A stretch of DNA of 10,058 nucleotides, from positions 1-10,058 of the forward strand of contig VGVU01000047.1 of NCBI GenBank assembly GCA_016873905.1, in the 5' to 3' direction. A program made the position numbers and the translations under genes. Below the pieces are notes generated by a model. The model did not search any database. It had not been told where the DNA came from and was given only the letters and a program-made list of their open reading frames with translations. Below are positions 1-4,714 of this stretch, piece by piece (position 1 is the first letter of the stretch; each line of letters starts with the position of its first letter). This DNA comes from Betaproteobacteria bacterium (GTDB lineage: Bacteria; Pseudomonadota; Gammaproteobacteria; Burkholderiales; Thiobacillaceae).

Positions 1-5
1 CTTCT

Positions 6-91
6 AAGTGTAAGCATTAGGTATATCTCTTCGCTTCGCATTCTTCAGGAATAAACCTTCAAATACTCCACCAGACCTAATGCCCACACCT
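6..91 (-). repeat. 17-bp inverted repeat in the rRNA leader
   Basis: Positions 75-91 and 6-22 of the leader RNA can pair over 17 consecutive positions (three G·U, the rest Watson-Crick), enclosing a 52-nt loop. The perfect core is nine base pairs (GCATTAGGT with ACCTAATGC). It begins within the GTGTGGGCA element downstream of boxA. The pairing is seen in the sequence. Whether it forms, or competes with pairing to the spacer after 16S during RNase III processing, is not known from this window. Confidence 0.6.
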
Positions 92-106
92 CATTTAAGG
101 CTGCGC

Positions 107-140
107 TTGTTTTTAAAGAACCGGCTGCGAAATCAGCAGC
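107..140 (-). promoter_or_regulatory. boxB-like hairpin and boxA antitermination elements
   Basis: The minus strand carries a 5-bp hairpin (GCTGC, 7-nt loop, GCAGC; 140-124) immediately followed by GTTCTTTAAAAACAA (121-107), a close match to the rRNA boxA consensus core CTCTTTAACAA. In rrn operons, boxA RNA recruits NusB/NusE (S10) and SuhB so that RNA polymerase reads through the untranslated rRNA without Rho termination. The boxB-boxA order just after a strong promoter is the main reason for assigning this leader to an rRNA operon. Confidence 0.75.
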
Positions 141-150
141 GAAGCCCGGC

Positions 151-178
151 ATTATAGGGGTTAAATCCGGGCGGTCAA
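151..178 (-). promoter_or_regulatory. rRNA operon promoter (P1-like)
   Basis: On the minus strand, -35 TTGACC (178-173) and a perfect -10 TATAAT (156-151) are separated by 16 bp, the short spacing usual for rrn P1 promoters. Upstream of the -35 (about 179-203) is an A/T-rich tract with a run of six A, fitting an UP element that contacts the RNA polymerase alpha subunit. The discriminator after the -10 is GC-rich (GCCGGGC), as expected for a stringently controlled, growth-rate-regulated promoter. The predicted start is near 144-145. It lies downstream of tyrS with no evident terminator between, so readthrough from tyrS is possible. Confidence 0.88.
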
Positions 179-252
179 GCATTTTTTGAACTTTTCTTAC
201 ACGCCGCAGGACTTGGCTTTCGCCTCAATCACTTGGCTTACAGATGAACCTG

Positions 253-1452
253 TCAGGACAGGGTCACGCGGGCAAATTTACGCTTCCCAACCTGCGCTAC
301 ATAGACCGTTCCAGAGGGGACGCGCGCATTTTTGTCGGCGACCTTCTCGCCGTTCAGCTTAACGCCACCCTGCTGGATCATGCGCATCGCCTCGGAGGTC
401 CCTTCCACCAGGTGCGCCTCCTTGAGCAGGTGCGCCACCGACATCTCGCCCTCCGGACAGACCAGGGTGAACTCCGGCATCTCGTCAGGCAACGCCCCCT
501 TCTGGAAGCGCGCCTCAAAATCAGACAATGCCGCTGCCGCGGCATCCGCGTCATGGAACCGGGTCACAATCTCTTGCGCGAACATGACCTTGATGTCGCG
601 CGGATTCCGGCCCTGCTCGACCTCGCTGCGCCACTGGCGAATGGTCTCCAGGTCCGCAAACGACAAGAGCTCAATGTAGCGCCACATCAGCAGGTCCGAG
701 ACCGACATCAACTTGCCAAAGATCTCCTGCGGCGACTCCGCGATACCAATGTAGTTGCCCAGTGACTTGGACATCTTGTTGACGCCATCCAGGCCTTCCA
801 GCAGCGGCATGGTCAGGATGCACTGCGGCTTCTGGCCGAAATGCTTTTGCAGTTCGCGGCCCATCAGCAGATTGAATTTCTGGTCGGTGCCCCCCAGTTC
901 CAGATCGCTGCGCACCTCCACCGAGTCATAGCCCTGCATCAGCGGATACAAAAACTCATGAATCGCAATCGGCTGTCCGGCCGCATAGCGTTTGGCGAAA
1001 TCGTCGCGCTCCAGCATGCGCGCCACCGTATGCGTGGCGGCCAACTTGATCATGTCGGAGGCGCTCTTGGCCCCCATCCATTGCGAGTTGAAGACCACCT
1101 CGGTCTTGTTGGGGTCCAGGATCTTGAATACCTGTGCCTGATAGGTCTTGGCGTTTTCCGCCACCTGTTCTGTGGTCAGCGGTGGCCGCGTCGCATTCTT
1201 CCCGGTCGGGTCGCCAATCATGCCGGTAAAGTCGCCGATCAGAAAGGTGATGTGATGACCCAGATCCTGCAACTGCCGCAGCTTGTTGATCAGGACCGTA
1301 TGTCCCAGATGCAGGTCCGGCGCGGTCGGATCAAAACCCGCCTTGACCCGCAAAGGCCGCCCGCTCTTCAGGCGCTCGACCATCTCCGCCTCGACCAGCA
1401 ACTCATCACAGCCGCGTTTGATAACTTCCAGGGTTTTGGCGAGATCGGACAT
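253..1452 (-). CDS. tyrS: Tyrosyl-tRNA synthetase (TyrZ-type, KMSKS)
   Basis: Cytoplasmic class I aminoacyl-tRNA synthetase that activates tyrosine with ATP and charges tRNA-Tyr. The 399-residue protein has the HIGH-type motif HLGH at 48-51, the tyrosine-pocket region around YDSVEVRSDLELGGTDQKFN (175-194), the KMSKS loop at 226-230 and a C-terminal S4 RNA-binding domain (about 335-399). Length and the KMSKS form match the TyrZ branch rather than the E. coli TyrS type (about 424 residues, KFGKT loop). The ATG start gives the conserved N-terminus, but the preceding bases (TCTATCCCCTT) have no Shine-Dalgarno sequence. It lies 43 nt after tRNA-Gly(CCC) and about 75 nt before the rRNA -35 box. A tyrS(Z)-rrn arrangement is known in some gammaproteobacteria, including pseudomonads. 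It may be cotranscribed with the tRNA. Confidence 0.96.
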   Translation of the reverse strand: MSDLAKTLEVIKRGCDELLVEAEMVERLKSGRPLRVKAGFDPTAPDLHLGHTVLINKLRQLQDLGHHITFLIGDFTGMIGDPTGKNATRPPLTTEQVAENAKTYQAQVFKILDPNKTEVVFNSQWMGAKSASDMIKLAATHTVARMLERDDFAKRYAAGQPIAIHEFLYPLMQGYDSVEVRSDLELGGTDQKFNLLMGRELQKHFGQKPQCILTMPLLEGLDGVNKMSKSLGNYIGIAESPQEIFGKLMSVSDLLMWRYIELLSFADLETIRQWRSEVEQGRNPRDIKVMFAQEIVTRFHDADAAAAALSDFEARFQKGALPDEMPEFTLVCPEGEMSVAHLLKEAHLVEGTSEAMRMIQQGGVKLNGEKVADKNARVPSGTVYVAQVGKRKFARVTLS

Positions 1453-1495
1453 AAGGGGATAGATAAGGATTCAGACTGAATACAACAAGGGAAAC

Positions 1496-1569
1496 TGGAG
1501 CGGGTGAAGGGAATCGAACCCTCGTATGCAGCTTGGGAAGCTGCCGTTCTACCATTGAACTACACCCGC
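1496..1569 (-). tRNA. tRNA-Gly(CCC)
   Basis: A complete 74-nt cloverleaf on the minus strand. The acceptor stem GCGGGTG/CACCCGC is perfect (7 bp). The D arm is GTTC-AATGGTA-GAAC. The anticodon stem GCAGC/GCTGC carries the loop TTCCCAA, so the anticodon is CCC, reading the glycine codon GGG. The T arm has loop TTCGATT. The discriminator base is U73, a usual identity element for bacterial tRNA-Gly, and the 3' CCA is encoded (1498-1496). It is followed closely by tyrS on the same strand, so processing by RNase P and 3' nucleases would separate tRNA from any tyrS message. Confidence 0.97.
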
Positions 1570-1590
1570 AAGGTGTGAAAACAGGCCGTG

Positions 1591-1620
1591 ATTGTACGGC
1601 ACGCCCTGCGGAACACTCAA
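1591..1620 (-). promoter_or_regulatory. Putative promoter of tRNA-Gly (and perhaps tyrS)
   Basis: Minus strand: TTGAGT (1620-1615), an 18-bp spacer, then TACAAT (1596-1591, 5 of 6 consensus). The predicted start is near 1584, about 15 nt before the mature tRNA 5' end, a sensible leader length for a tRNA gene. No better promoter is visible between the tRNA and tyrS, so this one could also serve tyrS. Assigned by motif only. Confidence 0.5.
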
Positions 1621-1806
1621 ACGGCGGGTTTTGCCCGCCAGAATGCAACAAGGGCTAACACCCTAAAGCGCTAGCCCCCATCACCCTTCCGGCCTCCCTG
1701 ACCATCTGGAACATGCCCGACCCTCCTCTCAAAACCACAACGAACCGAGCTTGGCTTCAATATAGCACCTAATTAGACCTTGTCATCCCATTAAATAAAC
1801 ATCAAC

Positions 1807-1820
1807 TTGATTTATATCAA
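1807..1820 (+). promoter_or_regulatory. FNR/ANR-type binding site
   Basis: The sequence TTGAT-TTAT-ATCAA is a perfect match to the FNR/ANR consensus TTGAT-N4-ATCAA. This is the site of the oxygen-sensing Crp/Fnr-family regulators; other members such as Dnr accept very similar sites. Its centre is at 1813.5. A -10-like CAGAAT at 1843-1848 would place the start near 1855 and the site at about -41.5, the classical class II activation position. An alternative -10, TAGAAT at 1860-1865, would place it near -58. The palindrome is seen; control by oxygen is inferred. Confidence 0.6.
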
Positions 1821-1945
1821 TCATCAATCATGTTCCATGCTACAGAATAAAAACGGCTATAGAATGCGGCGCCAAAGCCACTCTACCTTTGCAGAATCCG
1901 GTCAATGCAGATCGCATCAATCGCATAAGCGGCAAAACCACGATC

Positions 1946-1951
1946 AGGAGG
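1946..1951 (+). promoter_or_regulatory. Shine-Dalgarno AGGAGG fixing a TTG start
   Basis: A perfect AGGAGG ends 7 nt before the TTG at 1959-1961. There is no ATG or GTG in the right frame nearby that would be served by it, so it decides the start of the membrane protein gene. Confidence 0.85.
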
Positions 1952-1958
1952 CCTGGAC

Positions 1959-2570
1959 TTGCTCAACCGTTCCACCCGCACACTTCCCGACCTTCCGTAC
2001 TGGGCCTGGATCGTCATTCCCATGCTCGTCTGGCTTCTGGCGTGGGCGGCACAAATCCATCTCCCCATCTTTGACTATGTCCCCGGCGTCGCCATCATCT
2101 TCCTCCCGGCGGGGGCCAGAACCCTCGCCGTGCTGGTCTTCGGTTGGCGGGGAGCCGTGGGCATTGCCATCGGAACCCTGATCACCTCTTTGTGGTTCTT
2201 TGATATTGCACGCGATAACATCACCCTCGTCAGCGCGATCATGATGGCCATGACCTCCGGGTTTTCCGCCTTGTTGATGTTCAAGCTGGTGCAATGGTGG
2301 CAAAACATCCCGGACGACCTGTCCACACTGCGCCTGAAGCACATCCTCACCATCGTGATCAGTCAAGGCCTGCTCTCATCCAGCCTGCATCAACTGATCT
2401 ACCAGAACATCATCTCTTTCTACACAGGGCAGCCGCTCCCTGTCCTCCTGAACAGCTGGTTGGCCATGGCGGTTGGAGACGCCCTCGGCTCCATGCTCTT
2501 GCTGTACACCGTCGCAATCAGCGCACGCTGGCTCATACAACGAGTTGCATACTCAGAACCCAGCTCGTGA
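1959..2570 (+). CDS. Stand-alone MASE1-like integral membrane protein
   Basis: A 203-residue hydrophobic protein of unknown function, started at TTG behind a perfect Shine-Dalgarno. About five or six membrane segments can be drawn (roughly 14-34, 41-60, 63-82, 88-112, 127-148, 163-188). The pattern PGVAIIFLPAGARTL (42-56), then FGWRGAVGIAIGTL, and a C-terminal AVGDALGSMLLLY (171-183), resembles the MASE1 sensor domain that precedes GGDEF or kinase modules in other proteins. Here no output domain follows: the protein ends about 15 residues after the last helix. It may sense a signal for a partner, or have another role; no function can be assigned. The upstream FNR-type site suggests oxygen-responsive expression. 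thiS starts 34 nt downstream, so this may be the first gene of a unit with thiS-thiG-trmB. The gene is confident, the family moderately so. Confidence 0.75.
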   Translation: MLNRSTRTLPDLPYWAWIVIPMLVWLLAWAAQIHLPIFDYVPGVAIIFLPAGARTLAVLVFGWRGAVGIAIGTLITSLWFFDIARDNITLVSAIMMAMTSGFSALLMFKLVQWWQNIPDDLSTLRLKHILTIVISQGLLSSSLHQLIYQNIISFYTGQPLPVLLNSWLAMAVGDALGSMLLLYTVAISARWLIQRVAYSEPSS

Positions 2571-2604
2571 TAAATTCAGGGGGTATCGTTACACACGCCT
2601 CCTC

Positions 2605-2805
2605 ATGCAAATCCTCGTCAATGGCGCACCCTGCCAACTCCCCAACGACAGCCGGGTCACGGATCTGATCGAACAACTCGGCTATGCCGGAAAACGCATT
2701 GCCGTCGAACTCAACGGCGAGATTGTGCCCAAGAGCCGCCACGCCGATACCCCGCTCGCCGACGGCGACCAACTTGAAATCGTCGTTGCCGTGGGCGGCG
2801 GCTAA
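2605..2805 (+). CDS. thiS: Sulfur carrier protein ThiS
   Basis: A 66-residue ubiquitin-fold protein that carries sulfur as a C-terminal thiocarboxylate for thiazole formation in thiamine biosynthesis. It begins MQILVNG and ends VVAVGGG; the terminal Gly-Gly is the residue pair adenylated by ThiF and then sulfurated. I chose the ATG at 2605 because it gives the normal ThiS length. The open frame extends upstream to 2473 but that part overlaps the preceding gene and is not ThiS-like. No good Shine-Dalgarno is seen directly before it. thiG follows after 26 nt, the usual partner. No TPP riboswitch is recognisable upstream. Confidence 0.95.
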   Translation: MQILVNGAPCQLPNDSRVTDLIEQLGYAGKRIAVELNGEIVPKSRHADTPLADGDQLEIVVAVGGG

Positions 2806-2831
2806 GGCTTACTCCAAACTTTAAAACCACC

Positions 2832-3614
2832 ATGGACTCACTCGTCATCGCCGGCAAAACCTATTCCTCCCGCCTGCTGGTCGGCACAGGCAAATACAAG
2901 GACTTCACGGAAACACGCGCCGCGCTGGACGCCTCCGGCGCCGAGATTGTCACCGTCGCCATCCGCCGCACCAACATCGGCCAGGACCCGAACCAGCCCA
3001 GCCTGCTCGATGCCGTACCGCCGTCGCAGTTCACTTATCTGCCCAACACCGCCGGCTGCTACACAGCCGAGGACGCCATCCGCACCCTGCGTCTGGCGCG
3101 CGAACTGCTCGACGGCCACGATCTGGTGAAGCTGGAGGTCTTGGGTGACCCGCAATCGCTTTACCCCAATGTGGTCGAGACCCTGCGTGCTGCCGAGGTG
3201 CTGGTGAAGGATGGCTTCAAGGTCATGGTGTACACCTCGGACGACCCCATCATCGCCAAACAACTCGAAGACATCGGCTGTGTGGCCATCATGCCGCTGG
3301 CCTCCCTGATCGGCTCCGGCATGGGCATCCTCAATCCGTGGAACTTGCAAATCATCCGCGACCGCATCACGGTGCCCGTGGTCGTCGATGCCGGCGTCGG
3401 CACCGCCTCGGATGCGACCATTGCCATGGAACTGGGCTGCGATGCCGTGCTGATGAACACCGCCATCGCCGGCGCGCAAAACCCGGTGCTGATGGCCAGC
3501 GCGATGAAAAAAGCCACGCAGGCCGGTCGCGAGGCCTTCCTCGCCGGGCGCATGCCGAAGAAGATTTACCAGGCCAGCCCCAGCTCGCCAACCAGCGGCA
3601 TGATTGGTTCCTGA
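2832..3614 (+). CDS. thiG: Thiazole synthase ThiG
   Basis: A cytoplasmic TIM-barrel enzyme that condenses 1-deoxyxylulose 5-phosphate, dehydroglycine (or iminoacetate) and ThiS thiocarboxylate into the thiazole phosphate of thiamine. It has 260 residues, full family length. Visible landmarks are the N-terminal strand with LLVGTGKY (16-23), NTAGCYTAEDAIRTLRLARE (72-91), the Schiff-base lysine K100 in LVKLEVLGD, E102, and D186 in VVVDAGVGTASDA, with phosphate-binding glycines around it. These align with the Lys96/Glu98/Asp182 set of Bacillus subtilis ThiG with a constant offset. The next phosphate-loop region, MNTAIAGAQNP (208-218), is also intact. There is no evident Shine-Dalgarno before the ATG, so translation may be coupled to thiS. 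trmB follows within 2 nt. Confidence 0.97.
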   Translation: MDSLVIAGKTYSSRLLVGTGKYKDFTETRAALDASGAEIVTVAIRRTNIGQDPNQPSLLDAVPPSQFTYLPNTAGCYTAEDAIRTLRLARELLDGHDLVKLEVLGDPQSLYPNVVETLRAAEVLVKDGFKVMVYTSDDPIIAKQLEDIGCVAIMPLASLIGSGMGILNPWNLQIIRDRITVPVVVDAGVGTASDATIAMELGCDAVLMNTAIAGAQNPVLMASAMKKATQAGREAFLAGRMPKKIYQASPSSPTSGMIGS

Positions 3615-3616
3615 CC

Positions 3617-4315
3617 TTGCTGCCGCCTGAAAACACCGCACACCCCCAGCGCCGCATCCGAAGTTTCGTACTGCGCGCCGGGCGCATCGGCAGTGGCCAG
3701 GAAAAAGCGCTGGCCGAACTCGGGCCGCACTTCCTGTTGCCGTGGCAAGGCCAACCGCTGGAGCTCGATGCCGCGTTTGCCCGCCTCGCGCCGCGCATTG
3801 TCGAGATCGGCTTCGGGATGGGACAGGCCACCGCCGAGATCGCCGCTCAGCGCCCAGAAGATGACTTCCTCGGCATTGAGGTCCATACCCCCGGCGTCGG
3901 CTCACTGCTTAAGGCCATCGGGGAGCGAGGACTTACTAACCTGCGCATCGTCCAGCACGACGCCGTTGAGGTTCTGCGCGAGGGCATTGCGCCCGGGAGT
4001 CTGGCCGGCATCCATATCTACTTCCCAGACCCCTGGCACAAGAAACGCCATCACAAACGCCGCCTGATTCAGCCTGAATTTGTGCGGCTGCTGGCCGAAC
4101 GGCTCCGCCCTGGCGGTTATATCCACCTCGCCACCGACTGGGAAAATTACGCGGAGCAAATGCTCGCCGTGCTCGCCGCTGAACCGTTATTGCACAACAC
4201 AGCCAAGGATTTTGCGCCCCGTCCCGCATGGCGGCCGCAAACCAAATTCGAGGCGCGCGGACTGCGCCTCGGACACGGCGTCTGGGATTTGCTCTTTATC
4301 AGAAAAGCCGACTAA
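3617..4315 (+). CDS. trmB: tRNA (guanine-N7-)-methyltransferase TrmB
   Basis: SAM-dependent enzyme that makes 7-methylguanosine at position 46 of tRNA. With the TTG start at 3617 it has 232 residues, the normal length, and the conserved N-terminal stretch RRIRSFVLRAGR falls at 12-23. The Rossmann SAM motif IVEIGFGMG is at 61-69, the acidic end of strand 2 is GIEVH (86-90), the family hallmark IYFPDPWHKKRHHKRR is at 134-149, and the tRNA/active-site TDWENY is at 173-178. The frame is open upstream into thiG, but there is no ATG or GTG near the domain start. TTG two bases after the thiG stop is therefore the best choice, suggesting translational coupling. It converges on the FKBP gene, whose terminator touches the trmB stop codon. 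Confidence 0.93.
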   Translation: MLPPENTAHPQRRIRSFVLRAGRIGSGQEKALAELGPHFLLPWQGQPLELDAAFARLAPRIVEIGFGMGQATAEIAAQRPEDDFLGIEVHTPGVGSLLKAIGERGLTNLRIVQHDAVEVLREGIAPGSLAGIHIYFPDPWHKKRHHKRRLIQPEFVRLLAERLRPGGYIHLATDWENYAEQMLAVLAAEPLLHNTAKDFAPRPAWRPQTKFEARGLRLGHGVWDLLFIRKAD

Positions 4316-4339
4316 AACGGCGAGAGGCGCACTCTCACC
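4311..4339 (-). terminator. Rho-independent terminator of the lipoprotein-FKBP unit
   Basis: Minus strand: an 8-bp stem GGTGAGAG/CTCTCGCC (one G·T pair; 4339-4332 and 4326-4319) with a 5-nt loop, followed by G and four T (4318-4314). The T tract overlaps the trmB stop codon on the other strand. In the plus direction the hairpin is followed by CAAGG, so it is not an intrinsic terminator for trmB. Confidence 0.6.
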
Positions 4340-4390
4340 CAAGGTCGGCGTACCGGCCTGTGACTGGCCGGATTGGCCCAACTGGCCGAA

Positions 4391-4714
4391 TCAAACAGCC
4401 AATAACTCGACTTCGAAGATCAGCGTGGCATTAGGCGGAATCACGCCGCCAGCGCCCCGTGCGCCGTAGCCCATCTCCGGAGGAATGGTGAGCTTGCGCT
4501 TGCCGCCCACCTTCATCCCCGCCACGCCCATATCCCAACCACGGATCACATGGCCACGGCCAAGGCCAAACTGAAACGGCTCATTGCGGCTATGGCTGGA
4601 ATCGAACAGCGTGCCATCGGTGAGCCAGCCCGTGTAATGCACGGTCACCAGCTTGCCAGAAACAGCCTCGGCACCCTCGCCGACACAGATGTCTTCAATC
4701 AACAAATCACTCAT
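4391..4714 (-). CDS. FKBP-type peptidyl-prolyl cis-trans isomerase (single domain)
   Basis: A 107-residue single FKBP domain that catalyses proline isomerisation during protein folding. The active-site set is intact: Y27 (VHYTGW), F37 and D38 (GTLFDSS), F47/F49 (EPFQFGLG), V56-I57 and W60 (HVIRGWDMG), Y83 (MGYGARG) and F100 (LIFEVELL). This corresponds closely to human FKBP12. There is no signal peptide and no trigger-factor or SlyD extension, so it should act in the cytoplasm. Its ATG overlaps the TGA of the upstream lipoprotein gene (ATGA), and GGTGGT lies about 7 nt before it. The two are almost certainly cotranslated, although one product is cytoplasmic and the other periplasmic. A terminator follows. 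Confidence 0.95.
   Translation of the reverse strand: MSDLLIEDICVGEGAEAVSGKLVTVHYTGWLTDGTLFDSSHSRNEPFQFGLGRGHVIRGWDMGVAGMKVGGKRKLTIPPEMGYGARGAGGVIPPNATLIFEVELLAV

Larger units (their letters stand above)
1..145 (-). other. rRNA operon leader transcript (5' part; 16S beyond left edge)
   Basis: From about position 145 down to the left edge, the minus strand reads as the leader of an rRNA operon. It contains, in order, a boxB-like hairpin, a boxA element and the element GTGTGGGCA (90 to 82), which resembles the sequence that follows boxA in E. coli rrn leaders. No mature 16S 5' end (the usual AGAGTTTGAT stretch) is visible, so the 16S gene should begin just outside the window. There is no ORF on this stretch. 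Seen: the element order and the promoter upstream. Known: this order is typical of rrn leaders. Inferred: that a full rrn operon follows. Confidence 0.8.
1570..1958. other. Intergenic region between tRNA-Gly and the membrane protein gene
   Basis: This 389-nt stretch contains no convincing gene. Next to the tRNA it holds the tRNA promoter. A short GC hairpin, GGCGGG-TTTTG-CCCGCC, lies at 1623-1639. A weaker inverted repeat, GGGCTA (1652-1657)/TAGCCC (1672-1677), follows. Neither hairpin has a good T tract, so neither is a clear terminator. From about 1735 to 1865 the base composition turns AT-rich compared with the surrounding GC-rich coding DNA, as expected for a regulatory region. That part contains the FNR-type palindrome and candidate -10 elements for the gene starting at 1959. 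Confidence 0.6.

Noticed and set aside
1623..1639. GC hairpin as an intrinsic terminator
   Set aside because: The 6-bp stem has no following T tract in the plus direction and only GTTTG in the minus direction, and no gene ends next to it on either strand.
1807..2181. 124-codon open frame on the plus strand overlapping the FNR-type site
   Set aside because: It starts in the regulatory region, runs out of frame through the MASE1-like gene, and its product has low-complexity Ser/Pro/Gly content; the gene at 1959 has a perfect Shine-Dalgarno.
2560..2604. TPP riboswitch upstream of thiS
   Set aside because: The gap is only 34 nt and lacks the conserved CTGAGA and ACCTGATC-type core, so there is no room or sequence for one.
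2838..3905. 355-codon open frame on the minus strand opposite thiG and trmB
   Set aside because: It lies antisense to two clearly recognised genes, has an unnatural Gly/Arg/Ala-rich composition with no recognisable domain, and is the expected shadow of GC-rich codon use.
4341..4390. Small plus-strand peptide (repeated Trp-Pro) past the trmB stop
   Set aside because: It comes from the 9-bp repeat read in another frame, with no start or ribosome site of its own.
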